The notes below the pieces were generated by a model. It searched no databases and was not told the DNA's origin. It saw only the letters and a list, made by a program, of their open reading frames with translations. 64,000 bases of DNA, from contig LSRY02000061.1 in the NCBI GenBank assembly GCA_001643675.2, positions 372,001-436,000 on the forward strand, given 5' to 3'. The stretch comes from Monocercomonoides exilis. Lineage: Eukaryota > Preaxostyla > Oxymonadida > Polymastigidae. Within the stretch, counting starts at the first letter, position 1. Each line of letters opens with the position of its first letter. Of the stretch, positions 11,531-25,074 are shown piece after piece. The translations under genes and the position numbers were made by a program.

Positions 11531-11712
11531 ACTGCGATGGGACAAATTTTTGGGCAAGTTCCAAGTATGTGGACCATCGATAAATAATTTTTTTCATAAA
11601 TTATACGAAAGAAAACGTAATATTAATTAATTTAAAATTAGTTTTATTTGTCGAAAATGCACTGTTAATAACTTTCTATTTTTAATTTGATCTGTCCCAT
11701 AAATATTTTCAA
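11531..11712. repeat. Left arm of ~180-bp inverted repeat
   Basis: Pairs in inverse with 15070-15247 at roughly three quarters identity. The best-conserved core is TCGATGGTCCACATACTTGG, read from the other strand. The arm itself begins ATGGGACAAATTT and ends AATTTGATCTGTCCCAT, so each arm could be a separate small element with its own short terminal repeats. The pair brackets the adhesin pseudogene at 11939-14781. Confidence 0.8.
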
Positions 11713-11938
11713 ACAATCATTGTTTTTTGTTCTTTCATTTTTTCTCAATTGGACACGTTACACATTTTTTCATTCGAGTTTTTGCAATGTTTATTTTTTG
11801 AGAAATACAAAAAAATAATATGTTAACTCTTTTCATTGTTTTTTCTGATGTATGAGCCCAATTCACTTTTTTCGTTTATTTCATCGATGATATTGATTCC
11901 CGTTCATTTTAAACCATCAGAATCTTTAGCAAAATAAC

Positions 11939-14781
11939 ATGCATAAATATAATTTTTATTTTGCATTACACTTTAAAAAGGAAAAACTTAAAAACAAAAA
12001 ATTCAAAGACGAAGAGGATTTTTCAACAGCCATTCTTCTATTGCGATCTTCTTCATTCAGCAGCGTCAACAACGGAGTTTTAAATCCGTGTTTTTCGATA
12101 TTCAATCTTTTGAACAGCTTCGAAGTCGAAGTTGTTGGATGCACGTTCCAAACAATTAAATCAGATGGATTCAAAAATGGAGGAGCTATGACTTTTGAGC
12201 TGAAAGTGGCAGATGGACATCTGAAGATGAGGAATGAAGGAGTGACGGACAGGATCTGCAGTAGTTCTGAAGGATCTGGGGGAGGAATCTATTTGACATG
12301 CACGACAAACAACAACGACACATACACATTTACGGAGATGAGTGTTTGAGGAAATAAGGCACACCAGGGAAGAGACATGTTCATTGTGGCGAATGATCTG
12401 AGGAAGGGAGTGAATTCTGAGTTGTTTGTGTTCGTTCAACTTTTAAAGGAAGAGAATGGATTTTGTATCTGAGCTGATGCAATTCGATCGATGGATTTTA
12501 TTTGTCTGATTTGGTGTTTTCTGAGAATAAAGCATTTGTTGGCAGAAACATGTTCATATTGAGCTCCGATTTGAATGCCTCTGTTGTCATTGGAAGGTTG
12601 ATGTTTGATTGGACTGAATGGAAAAACACAACAGCTTTCTTTGGGGCAGATGAAGTGAACTTTACAGAAGGCATATCTTTGGACAAGCTGCTGTTTGAGC
12701 ACACAGACACTTCTGTTGTTGTGTCGTCGAGTGGAAGAGACATCCACGGGTGCGGATCAGAAATGGAGCCTTGTCTGTCGTTTTGGGAAGGGATGAGGCA
12801 TTTCAAAGAAGGAATTCAGTTCAGAGAAATCAAAATCAACACAAGTGCTACCATTTCAGACGAGTGGGAACTTTCAAATAGCTCAATAAGCCCAGCTGTT
12901 CCTTCTTCTCCTGGCTATTCTTCTTCTTCCTCTTCTGATGAGCCTTCCTCAGATGAATGCACAATCAACGTGGGAAAGGTTATTCAATCTCTTTCTGAGC
13001 CTTCTGAGGCTGTGCTCACAAACAAGCTTGTGCTCACCTTCACCTCCATCAACTTCTGCCTGCCTTCGTCATTCGAAACATCGCAAAAGGAGCTTCTTTT
13101 CACTGAGACAGGAACAGCCACGCTTAACGAATGCTCATTTGCGATGCAGACAGCAGAAGAAGGTGTTGCTTTTGTGCTTTTCCATGTTTCGTCGGGGAAA
13201 CTTTCGATTGAAGAGTCCAAAATGGCCGAGCTATCCTTTGCGACATTGGCCATCCGACTTTCAGCACCCGCTGCACATTTTGTGGTAAACGCGTTTTCTG
13301 TTGATGTTCTGAATTTTGCAGATGGATCGTTTATTTCTGTGGGGGATGCAGAAGAGAAGGGGGATGAGGAATCAGTCTAATCAGGGAATGGCAAAGAAAC
13401 GAAAGCGAGCAAAGAAGCGATCGAAATCAGACTGGAGAATCTTCAGTGGCATCTCATCCGCAGATCAAATGTGAATGCATCGATCATTTCTCATGAAAGC
13501 GCGCTGTCTGATGCGCTGGAGATGGATAACTCGATATTCAGCGACTGCAACAGCGAGTCTCAGCTGGGAGGGGCGTTTCGTGTGTGGATGAAGGAGAAGG
13601 AGGGTGGGTTGGCTGACAGCTGGGCAAATGAGGGATGTATGCAAGTTAATATATCAACTTTTGAAGGGTGCGCATGTTCAACGACTGAGGGAAAAGGAGG
13701 AGCAATTGCATTGAATTGCTTGGACAATCCAGACAATTCAAATGTTACTTCTTCAAGTATTGTGAAAGGTCTGCCAATTTCTTTTCGCCAAGTCAGGTTT
13801 TCTTTAAACAGAGCTGAAGTTACGAAGGATCTTTTCATTGTCTGCCGATCGATTGCTGAGCAGATCAACGAGGCGCTGTTTGCGATGGACTTCAGCGAGT
13901 TAGCCTTTGACAGAGAAAATGCCATCTTCGGGATGGACAAAGAAAACGAGGAGCCAATTGATTTGGTGCCATTTATTGTGTTCTACAAGTCAGAGCGGAT
14001 ATTTGTTTCAGGGGAGAAAGGGAAGAACGAGAAGGACTGTGGGCGAAGTGAAGACCCGTGTGAGACGCTGAGCGAGGCTGTGCGGCATCTCAACGAAGGA
14101 TCATCTCAAAAAGTGTTTGTAATGGGAAAAGTTATTGTTTCAGTTGAAACAATCATTCATTCTGTGACAGTTCAGGCTGTTGGAAACACACAGACTGCGG
14201 TTATATTTGACTCGGAAATAACAAAATCAGATGAAAAATCGAATTATGTTATATCCTCTTGGCTGGAAAGCCAGTTTTTGAAGATAAACATCGCATTTGG
14301 ACCGGGGTTTGCTTCACCTCATCACTCTGTCTTTAGCGTGAGGAGTGGAAATCTGACGCTCAGTGATTGTTTCATAACCTTAGAAGAGTCTGCGCAGTTG
14401 GAAAACACCGTTATTTGTGTTGAGAGTCATTGTTTGTGTTTGAGCAATGTTTCGTTCTCAGCCATCCGCTTGCAGGCATCGAGGCAGCAGCCATCAGCAG
14501 AAGCATTTGGAGCAAAGCAATCTGAACAGTCTTCTTTTGCTTTGTCTTTGTAAGAGCCAGAAGCAGGAAATTCATTCTTTGAAGCATGCTCAGGTGCTGC
14601 TGTGGAGTTGCTTTGTATCAGCTTCAAAGAGCTATCTTTATTTGTCGTGTCGGGATATGCCACACAATCACCAAATTCATAATCAAGTGCAAGCCATACT
14701 TATATCAAAACTCACACAGGAACAGATGCTTGCTCTTAACAATTCTCTGGATTTCTTCCATAAAAGTTCTTGATTAAATTC
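11939..14781 (+). pseudogene. Multi-module beta-helix adhesin, broken
   Basis: Three long frames on the plus strand (to 12349, 12502-13380, 13471-14553) and a tail to about 14670 form one protein-like series. Two module headers are visible: VVVSSSGRDIHGCGSEMEPC at about 12712 and FVSGEKGKNEKDCGRSEDPC at about 14005. They lie 431 codons apart, and each is followed by a W/AVRHLNEG-type helix and beta-helix-like strands. The breaks are a TGA at 12347-12349, a frameshift between 12420 and 12500, a TAA at 13378-13380 with the same frame continuing 30 codons later, and a TAA at 14551-14553 with the frame again continuing. No signal peptide or membrane segment remains. Such proteins are thought to be surface adhesins in oxymonads (recalled, not searched). 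No function can remain. Confidence 0.8.
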
Positions 14782-15069
14782 AGTTTGAAAAATTTACCAG
14801 TTGTTCAAATATTGTTGAACATCAGTTAATAAAAGTATGCTTTCATTCAACGTAATTCAGATCCAAATTTTTGAAAAAGAAACAAACAAAAATAAATAAA
14901 ACACAAAGATTTAATTTGTTTTGAATAATAACTGTCAAAAATGATGATGTGAAAATATATCAAAAAGATAAAAGCAAATAATAAAAAATAAAACTATAAA
15001 ATTACTTGTTATGAGATGATAAAGCTCCAAGCCTTCATTAAAAATATTAAATAAAAACACGAAAGTTTA

Positions 15070-15247
15070 AAAAAATAATTATGGGATAGATCAAATGAAA
15101 AATGGAAAGTTTCAAACAATGCATTTTCGACAAATTAAACTAATTTATTATTCATTTATATAACATATTCTTTCGGTTACGATATAAGAAATATTTTTTA
15201 TCGATGGTCCACATACTTGGAACATGCCAATTTTTGATCTATAGCGA
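15070..15247. repeat. Right arm of ~180-bp inverted repeat
   Basis: Inverse partner of 11531-11712. It starts with TATGGGATAGATCAAAT and ends with TTTGATCTATAG, so it shows the same short self-complementary ends as the left arm. The next bases, GCGACTTTTCAAAAA at about 15244, also match the end of the MITE-B family at 61148. Confidence 0.8.
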
Positions 15248-15313
15248 CTTTTCAAAAATAAATTTCCATATGAAACTTTTTGAAAATTTTGAAAATTCAA
15301 CAAAACGATAACA

Positions 15314-15663
15314 GATATCGCACAAAATACCGGACAAGATCGAATTCACAACAACTGTAAGAAGAAAAATTCTTACTATTTTCCTCAAAATTCATCTCAA
15401 TGATTCAAACTCAATTGATAAACGAGACTTTTCAAATAGCTTCGCTTGAGCTCAGAAAAAATATATATCGAAATCTCGGAGAAACTCAAAATCCTATTTT
15501 TCCGAGATTTTAAAAATATTTTATTCTGAGCACAAATGTAGCTATTCATTAAGTTTCGTTTATCAAATGAGTTTGTCCTGATGAGATGTATTTTGAGGAA
15601 AATTGTCAGAATTATTCCTCTAACAGTTGTTGTGAATTAGATCTTGTCCGGTATTTTGTGCGA
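15314..15663. repeat. Foldback element, ~150-bp arms
   Basis: The arm from 15314 (ATCGCACAAAATACCGGAC onward) to about 15465 is matched in inverse by about 15515-15663. The loop of about 50 bp contains a smaller hairpin, AAATCTCGG with CCGAGATTT. The right end is followed by a partial direct repeat of the terminal sequence (GTCCGGTATCTTATGCG). It lies about 280 bp upstream of the first intact gene, so it could influence that promoter. A short AAAG repeat follows at about 15710-15745. Confidence 0.75.
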
Positions 15664-15940
15664 TGTCCGGTATCTTATGCGATATCTATATTTGATATTT
15701 TTTTGCAAAAAAGAAAGAAAGAAAGAAAGAACGAAAGAATAAAAGAAAAAACCATCTCAATACAAAATAATAAGTTTCATTCATACGTGTGATTGATTTA
15801 TCATTAATTTTTAACAAAATGTTGTGTTATCCAAAAAATCTTTTCAATGAAATATTTTCTTTTGGGATAAAAATGTTGAGTTTTTTTTCTTTTTTGCAAT
15901 TTAATAAAAACAAAATATTCATTATATTTTTATTTGAAGA

Positions 15941-18900
15941 ATGTCAGATGAAGCATCTGATTTTGTCACGTCTTTAAGAGAAAGGGCTCTTCGAGCAAAA
16001 AATTCAAAACAAAAAGAATCTGAAAATTAGTTTGCAATCATTATCCTGAAAGATTTTAGTAATTTTTTTTTTAATTTTTTGCTATTTTGTTATGAAATGT
16101 GCGTTGAAATTGCAGTTCCATTAAAAATGCAACAAAAAGACGTCAACATGTGTATGATGGGAAAATGGATGCTCAAATCTTTTCAAGAAAGAATCCAACA
16201 CCGAAAATAATTCCAGGATATCTCAGAGGTTTTTTCTTTGTGGGTCATTTTATAAAATGTATTAATATTATTTATCTGAAATAAAAAAGTGAATCCAAAA
16301 TTTCTAACGCAAGCTGAAATTGCTCAAAAAAAGCAACAGGCTGCGGAATCAAAGACAAGAGCACAGAAGTGCATTGAAAAAGCAGAAGCGCTGTTGTCTA
16401 AAGATCTTCGACAACTTATGGAAATCGAAGGAAATGAAGAAACTTCAAAAATAAGAGTTTATGCTCTTCCAGAATTTAATCTTGCTAAAAGCGATGCCAA
16501 TGATCTCAAAGGAGGAGACGACTTGTTTTTATCTCAACTTCGTTTGAGCATTTCGACTCTTATTGGAAATTTACGATTTGAAGAGAGATCAGAAATGTTG
16601 AGTGAATTGAATGAATGGCTGAGTGACCACAGCGTGTCAAAGCAACCAATTCCTACTTTGACGGATATTTCTTCTTTTCCTTTTGATAACAGCTTTGCTG
16701 TTTTGAAAGATGCAAAAAATGCTAACGGATCTATGAACGAATTTGAATCAGCAAGCGACATTAATTTGAAGGAATCTTCTTCAAACCCTGTTTCATTTCA
16801 AAAAAACGAGGAAAGTCAAAAAGAGGACGGCTTGAAAGAACAAGTGCATAAACATCCGATTATACAGGTTCCAGTATCTTTATCACATTCTGTGAATACT
16901 CCGACTTCAGATGCAACGCCTTTGTTGTCGCTCACTCCACTCAATGCGATGGAAGATAGAGAAAGAAGCAAAGATAGAAAAAGAGAAGAGAAAAATAGCT
17001 TAAATGAATTACCTGAAAATAATATGGAAGATGGAAAAGGTGATGCTTCCATTGAAAAGGAAAAAATTGATGAAGAAGAAAGCTCAAAAGCTGAAGCAAA
17101 AGCGAATGATAGAAAAAATGAAAGCGTTGATGACGACAAAGAAGAGGGAGCTGGTGAGGAATATCCCATTCGTGTTCGCGAAATTGAAGCAGAGGAAAAG
17201 AAAGAGCAGCTCGACAGCATTGAAGCTTGGATTAAGCAGCTGAGCGAGGAAATCAGTTGCATATGGGAGAAATGGACTGAGGTGCAGAAACAAGCAAGTG
17301 GTATGCTGGAAATGGATTTTAAAAGAGAAACAAAATTAACAATAGATTAGAATAGAAAGAGAAAGAAAGAATGAAAGAGAAAGAAATATTTTCAAAAAAG
17401 TTCGAAATTTAAACGATTTTTTAATGATTTTTGAACGAAACAATCAAACCCACAAAACAATTTCTTTTCAATCGTATCTAAAAAATAATCTTATTGTTTT
17501 TGGATTTTTATTTTAATTTTCACTTTAAAATAATACTATTTTCCTCCCTAATTTATTCTAATTTGTGTATGCATTTTGAACATGTTTCATAATTTATTCT
17601 TTTTTATTTCTTTCAGAACTTCAGAATATTGAGCGAGTGATCCAACTTCGCCAGTCAGAAATAGAAGAAGAAGCCAACAAAGCAAACGAAGAAGGCGAAG
17701 CTGAAGAAAAAGAAAGAGCTTTCAAAAACAAGAAAAACACAAGAAAGACGATGGGAAAAAGACTTCTTCAGAGTGAAACAAAAGAAGAAGCAGAAGCAGA
17801 AGATGAAGAGGAAGAGGAAGATGAAACAAACGAGAAAGACAAAAAACCTTCCAAACGCGATTTATTTTTTCTTCAGCAGCGACAGAAACTGCTTCTGATG
17901 CAGAAGAACACACAAGCCTTGGAAGAGACGCTGATTGAGCTGCAGACGAAGATAAACGAGAAAGAAAGAGAGCGAAAAGAGCTTCAGCTGATTTATGAAG
18001 AGCACTTGAACCGCCTGGTGATAGGCACACATGGCAGAGGAGAGGGAGACAAAGACGCTGAAAGGAAGGAGAAGAATGCGAAGAAGAAGAAAGAGAGAGA
18101 GAGAGGGACAGAAGCAGAGCGGGTGCTGTATGAGAAGGCGCAGATTGAAGGGAGGATGAAGCGGATGGCAGTGCGGCTGAAGGAGAAAAGAGGCGAAATT
18201 CAGCTGCTTCTGCGGCAGATGCAGTCGTTTGGCGGAGATGAGCAGATCCGAATGATACTTGCCTCAGCCAGCTCCTCTGCTTCCTCTTCTTCTTCAGCCT
18301 CTTCTCTCCTTCTGGACGATCCACTTTTTGTCTCTTCGTCGCTGTCGCTGGCAGAGCTGGATGAAATTCTCAGGTTTGATGAGAGAGTGAGTGTGGCTGT
18401 GCAGACAACAAACAAGAGAGACGAGGCGAGTGGAAGCGAAAGAACACCCAGATCGCCTTTTGCCTCGTCGTCACGAGCAGAATGGAGAAGCAGAGAGAGA
18501 TCAGCAAGATCAGCCAAGTCGCTGAGTGTGCATTCACCACTGTTGATGCAGAAAGGTTTGTGCTATTTTCTCATTGATGAAGAGAGAATATGAGTGAGAG
18601 TATGGAAGAATGAATTTGTTTATGCAAATATGTAGTTATGAGAGATAAACATATTTCAATCATATTATTGCTTTCGTTTTAATTTTTTATATTTGATTGC
18701 AATTTATTAACTTGTGAATATTTTTCTAAATATGTTATTGGATTCTCATTTAAATACAAAAGGAGATGAAGACGACATAACAGAAAACGGAAGCACCAAA
18801 GGCAATGCCAATGATCAGTTTGAAGAAGACGAGTTGCTTTTCTCGCAGCCTCCATTTTCAGCTGATTCAGTTGTGAATGAGATCTTTGCAGAAGAGCAGG

Positions 18901-21357
18901 AAAAAGACGAGGAAGGAAATTTTGTGTTTGGAACGAATGAAGTAAATGTGGATATTTTGATGAGGAGGAGAGCGGACCTGCTGAAGATGCTGATGAAAGC
19001 AAGTGCGCTGGCTGAAGAGAAGAGAGAGAGGAAGAACAGAATCGACGAATGGGAACGAGAACGGAAGGAACGAAGGAGCAGAAGCAGAAGAAGCACAAAG
19101 AAAGGAGAAGGAGAAGGAGGAGAAGATGAGGATGATGAAGGGAATGAAGAAGGAATCAGATCTCGTGACAGGCCAATTCCTCGTTCTTTTGCAGGTGTTT
19201 CTGCTTCTGCTGAAAGGGATGATTCAGATTTTGATGAGCGGTCATATGAAAAGCTGAAGAGAACAATTGAAGTTGTGGATGAAGATGGAAATGTTGTTGA
19301 TTTGAAGGGTTTGTCACCGAAAGAGAGGGAGAGGCAGATTGAAGCTGCATACAACAGCGGAAGAGCAGTGACAACAGGAGGAATGAAAATGGGGAGGAGA
19401 AAGAAGGGAAGAAGGGAAGGGAAGGAAGGGAAGGATGAAAAGGATGAAAAGGAAAGAAGAAAGAGAAGAAAGAGAATGAAGGAGGAAGGAGAAGATGAAG
19501 GAGAAGGAGAAGGAAGAGAAGGAGAAGAAAATTCTAGTTCTGAATCTGATTTGGGATTTGGTGTTGTTAAGGAAAGAGAGTTTAACAGAGCAGCAACAGC
19601 AGATGAAATCAGAAGAATGAAAAAGAGAAAACACAAAGAGAAAGAGAGAGAAAGAGAAAGAGAAGGATCAATTATCAGTGAAAGTGCTGAATCAAATGGA
19701 GATGAGAAAGAAGAAGGAGAATATGAAGGATTGGATGGGAAGAGAGAAAGAGAAAGAAGGAAAAGGAAACATTCAAAAAATCAAAGAACAAAAAGGGGAG
19801 AAGAAGAAGAGGAAGAGAACAAAAAAAAAGAGCAAACAGAAAGAATGAATAAACAAAGACGAATGACACCACACAGAAAATCAGAGAAAGAAATGAAAGA
19901 GAATGAGAGGAGGAAAAGGAAGAGAAGGAAGAGAAGCGAAAATGGAGAAGAAGAGGGAGAAGAAGAAGATGATGAGAAGAGGCGGAGAAGAAGAATAGGA
20001 AAAGACACATTATCTATCATTTCATCATCATCTTCTTCTTCCTCATCATCTTCCTCTTCTTCTTCTGACAATTCTGCCCCATTTCCATCTTCTCCTCTTT
20101 CTCCCAGCGATCTTTCGCCCTCTTCCTCCTCCTCCTCCTCCTCCTCTTCTTCTTTCTCTGACTTCCCTTATTCCTCATCGGACTCTTCATCTGATTCCTT
20201 TTCTGACTCGTTCTTCTCAAAATCATCAGAAAAACGTCATTTGCACAGCGAAGACGGAGAAAGCAGCACAAACAGAAGCGATTTGAGTGGAGAATCGCTT
20301 CTTTCGCATTCGATTTCATTTTATTCGACACATCAGTCAGATTATGAGGATGAAGAGGAAGGAAAAGAGGGAGAAGGAAGAGGAGGAGAAGAATTCGAGA
20401 GAAAAGAGATGAAAAGAGATGAAGAAAGAGAAGAGAAGGAAGAGAAGGATGAAGAAGAAAGCAAAGAAGACGATGAAGTTAAACAGAAAGAGTCGAAAGA
20501 AAAAAGAGAAAATAACATAAAAAAAAGGAAGCTTGATCGACTTTTGAGAGAAAGAGGATATGTTTTTGATGAAAAGCAGCACATTTATGAGAAAGAAGGA
20601 GAGAATCATTTGGATGGTGAAGGAGATGAAAGAGAAGAGAAAGAGAAAGAAGGAAAAGGAATAGGAATAGGAGAAAGAGGTGGAAGAAATGAAGAAGAAG
20701 AAGAGAGAGAGTTTAGAAGGCATTCGACTTCAAAAGGAAAAGAAGAAGACGAAACGAGAAAGAAAGACTCAGATGGCAAACAAACTGAACAAGAACAAGA
20801 GAATGGGAATGTTCAACAACGAACATTGAGTTATTCTCAATTGAATTCTTCTTCTTCTTCTTCTTCTGATTTGGCAGATAACATTACATCGCCAAATGGA
20901 TGGAACAACATATCTTCTGATGGACAGTCAAATTTCAATGAAAATGAGGAAAATGCAGAAAACACTCAAAATGAACAGCAGGGATTCAATTTAGGAAGTG
21001 CAAAACATTCAACCAATAATCTTGCCAAAGGAGAATCAGAACAAGGCAGCAGCAGCGAGCAGGAAAAGACGATTGGAACGAGGATGTTCTCATCTTCCAA
21101 ATTAGGCACACAAATAAATACTCAAATGGATAAGAATGGCTTTTCAGCAGAAAATGAAAGAGGAACAAAAACGTTGTCTCGTTCGTCTTCTTCTGCTGCT
21201 GTTGCAAATGGGAAAGGAAAAATGACAGCAAATGTGAAAGAACAAGGCGAAATTGAAGGAGAAGAGAAAAGAGGAGAATCCGAAGGCAGAATGCAAATAC
21301 AACAGATAGACATCAATCCAGCATTCCCATCCGCTCCACAGCATTCATACAACACTC

Positions 21358-21388
<31 letters not shown>

Positions 21389-23874
21389 TTATCATCAGCC
21401 TCTTCTTCATAACAATTCTTCATCCTCCTCTTCTTCCTCTTCTTCCTGTCCTCCTGTCTCCTCCTTCTCTCCCCAGCACTTCCTCACCCCCTTCATCGAT
21501 GCCTTCTTCTCTCTCCGCCAGAAAGAAGTGCTTCCTTCCATGCGGCAGACACTCAGCGCCAATGGAGACATAGACAAAGCCCTCAAAGTGATGCAAGCAG
21601 TCGTCCTTCTCTCTCTCTCTTCTCTTCACGACAGCCTCTCATCCCTCCTCAAAGCACAGCCTCAGCTGCAGCAGAAGAAGCAGGCGTTGGTTCCTGTGTA
21701 TGAGATCAGCAGGCTGTTTAGAGAGCTCTACAGAGAAATGGACGAGGAACGAGGGAGAATTCAGAAGGACTGCACGTGGCTGACGAGGCAGATGCACTTA
21801 AATTCTAACCATATTACGCGAGTGCTGGAGAGGAGGCTGCTCGACAACCCGAAATTTGCTCTGTTTGCGAGAGAACAAGCAATGGCAGAGGGAAACAATG
21901 TGAATGAAAGGAATGAGATGAAGGAAATGAATGAAGGGAATGAAGAAACAGCGGATCCTTCTTCAAATGCTCAATTGGCTTCTCCTCTTTCTCCTCTTTC
22001 ACCTTCTTCTTCTTCTTCCTCTTCTTCTCCTTTTGCATCTGATATCAGCAACACAAGTCAAGAGAGAATGCCAAACAACTCACAAATTCGCAGCACTTCT
22101 CAATCTCCTCCTCGTTTTGCACCTCTTTCGCCTTCTTCGTCTTCTCCTATTTCTGCTGTTTCATCACGTTCATCACCCAGCCTTCCATTGGATGTAACTT
22201 CTCCAAAACAATCTTCATCTTCTCAACAATATTTTCCCTCCAATTTTCCTGTTATTCTTTCTCCAACATCTCCATCATCATCATCTTCTTCTTCTTCTTC
22301 AACATCTTCCTCTTCATCCTCTTCCGATAACATCCCTCCAACATTGCTATCTCCACAACTTCCTCCTTCTTCCTCCTTCGCAGCAATTCTGTCAGAAATA
22401 CTCAACGCCAAAGACAATTCCAAAACACACCCAAAAAGAACAGCAGAGAAACAAGAAGAGAAAACCACTTCAGACGAAGCAGCTGATGAAGAGAGGGAAA
22501 GCTGTGAGGGCATTGTGAATGAGAGGGAGGTGCTCAACAGCATCATTCTGCGCACAAACAGACGGATAGCACGGGGAGGAGAGACAGAAAAGGGGATAAA
22601 AGAACTGCAGGAGTCTTTGGCACATGCGATGAATCAGTTGGCATTCTGGGCGAATGAAAGCGACAAGGGAAGGCTGCTCGACGCAATTGTCAGTTCGAAG
22701 CTGGGGAAGAAGGGAGAAGAGAAAGGGAAAGAGAAAGGGAAAGGGAAAGGGAAGGATTTTACTTCTTTTCCTTCTTTCTCTTCTTTTCCTTCTTCTGTGT
22801 TGGTAAATCGAACTGTGGGTGATGGTGTAGGCAGGATGAAAGGATCATCAGATGCAAGTGATCTTCCATTGATGAGGATATCGTTTCTGACGAAGGAAGG
22901 AGCGAAAACAAAAGGAGATGCAACAGAAGAAGGAGAAGAAGGAGAAGAGGGAGAAAATGATGAAGATGGGAGAAGAGACAGAGAGAGAAGGAGAGAGAGA
23001 GAAAGAACGAAGCGTGACAGATTCGATGAAGGCAACCCACGACTCGAAGAGAAGAGAGTGAGAGAAAGGCTGAAGAGAGATTTGAATGCGCATCTGCAAA
23101 GAAGTAAAAAACAGCAGAAGAACAAACAAAACATCACAAACACAGAAAAGGAAGGAGGAAAAGGCAACAAAAGCAGTTTGGCTGCTGGAACTTCTGTTGA
23201 TTCGTCGCTGGATGACTTTTGCATCGGAAAGCGCTCACAAACAGAAACAGCAGAAACGCAAAGCAGGACAATGAGGTTGATTACGAGGAGCTTTTTGAAT
23301 GGAATGAACGGGAGAGAAAACAATTCTATGGTTAGATCTTCATATTCATTCACGCCTCCTCCTCATTCATCATCATCATCATTCTCTTCCTCTTCCTCTT
23401 CTTCTTCTTCTTCTTCCTTTTCAGACGCTTCACAAAGCAATCAGTTGTGCTTTTCAGGTGCCATTCGCACAACAACACCACAACAGCCAGACAAATCACT
23501 TCAACCAAATGGAACCATTTCATCATCATCTTCCTCCTCCTCCTCCTCCTCTTCTTCTTCTTCTTCTTCTGACATTTCATCCAATCAGACACGAGATAAT
23601 TCTACAGTACCCATTTTAGATTCGACAATTAACATTTCAGAATTCATGCCATCTTCCTTCTCTTCCTCTTCTTCTGCTTCTGCTTCATTTCCTTTTTCTT
23701 CTCCTTCTTCTGTGAATGCAAAAGGATTTTTGAAGGAGAAAGAAGACAGAAGTTTTGATATGCTTGATGACTTCCTTCTTCTTCCTTCGATTCATACACA
23801 TTCTGTTTCGCAGCCATCTTCTGCTCTTCCTTTGACCCCCACTCGTTCTGTTTCTCCTTTTGCATCTTTTTCAC

Positions 23875-23912
<38 letters not shown>

Positions 23913-24749
23913 ACTTCTTCTTCTTCTTCTTCTTCCTCTTCTCGAAATGAATGTGTTTCATCTGATTCAACTTCCATTTCACCCCATCCCACACAACAAA
24001 CCTCTTCATCATCATCATCTTCTTCTTCTTTCATTTCATCTTCTCATCCACTTGACAATTCAATTTGCGTCAGCAAGTCGCTCAACATTCCATCATCTCA
24101 TCCATCCACAAAGCAATCACCTTCCATTCCTTCATCGTCTTCTTCCTCTTCTTCCTCTTCTTCCCCTTCCTCTGCTCTCTTCCGCTCTTCTTCCCCGTCT
24201 TTCCTCTCTCCTTCATCTTCCTTCCATTCGCCTGTCAATTCATCTGTCAATTCTCGTCCTTTCACTTCGCAAGGACAGCTCTCCACAAACACACAACGCC
24301 ATTCTGTGACTCATCTGCCTCCTCTTTCCACTTCAACTCAGCTGCCCCTCAAAAGCGCTTCTACCTCTGCTCGCCCATTCACTTCATCGCCTTCTACCAT
24401 TTCATCATCATCATCTTCAACATCTTCTTCTTCTTCTTCTTCACTTCGTCCTTCTTATTCCTCCACTCCAACTCCAACTGTCTTTCTTCGCCGTTCTCAA
24501 TCACCTGCTGTTGGCTCATCTGCTTCGCGTTCATCTTCTCCTTCTCTGATGCACACCCGCCTTCCTCCACTCCATCCAAACAAGTCCAGTTCAACCAAAT
24601 CTGCCACTTGCTCTCAATCTTCTCAGTCATCTTCAACAACAACAGCAGCAACAAACGTATCTCCTCATCTTTTTGCTTCATCTCCTGGTTTTTCTTTGTC
24701 GCAAATATCATCTGACGAATGGCATCTGATGCCTTCTGTCTCACATTAG
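15941..24749 (+). CDS. Giant Ser/Glu-rich coiled-coil protein, 2,712 aa, 5 exons
   Basis: Predicted exons are 15941-16029, 16116-16228, 16290-17300, 17617-18555 and 18763-24749. Every junction is GT-AG and in phase, and the total of 8,139 nt divides by three. The ATG at 15941 gives MSDEASDFVTSLRERALR. Residues about 80-400 are helical and charged. Residues about 405-620 are coiled coil (LLMQKNTQALEETLIELQTK). Residues about 720-1500 are extremely rich in Glu, Lys and Arg with Ser tracts. A poly-Gln run of about 12 lies near residue 1583. A conserved-looking helical block follows at about 1623-1754 (FFSLRQKEVLPSMRQTLSA), another at about 1968-2034, and then a Ser-dominated tail. There is no signal peptide or membrane segment. 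I do not recognise a family. A scaffold or cytoskeletal role is possible but unsupported. The stop is TAG. Confidence 0.85.
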
Positions 24750-25074
24750 TATTGTTTCTTCATTTTGGATTGCTATTAATTTGCTTTTGTGATATCTTGT
24801 TTTGTTGAAAATATATTTTTTTTAAAATAGATTACAGTTGGAGAAGGAATATTAAAGATGAAACTGTATTAATTGTTTGATATGGAATTTTTAAATGTTG
24901 TGCGAATACATAAATAAAATGTCTCAATGGAGAATAATCAGAATTTGTTTGAGAAAAATACAAGTTTCAAAAAAACAAATTCTCCGCTAATAAATAAAAA
25001 TGTTGTGGAAAAGATCCAATAACTGTGAAAATTTGGCACTCATTAGTTTCAAAGCATTTATTAAATAAAGTTAA
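24750..25074. other. Intergenic spacer
   Basis: AT-rich spacer of 325 bp between two + strand genes. It contains AATAAA at about 24914, a possible polyadenylation signal for the upstream gene. Nothing else is recognised. Confidence 0.5.

Noticed and set aside
18815-19636. Minus-strand Ser/Phe/Leu-rich frames across the large gene, and similar ones elsewhere in the island.
   Set aside because: They are antisense shadows of Glu/Lys/Ser codon runs in the supported + strand genes.
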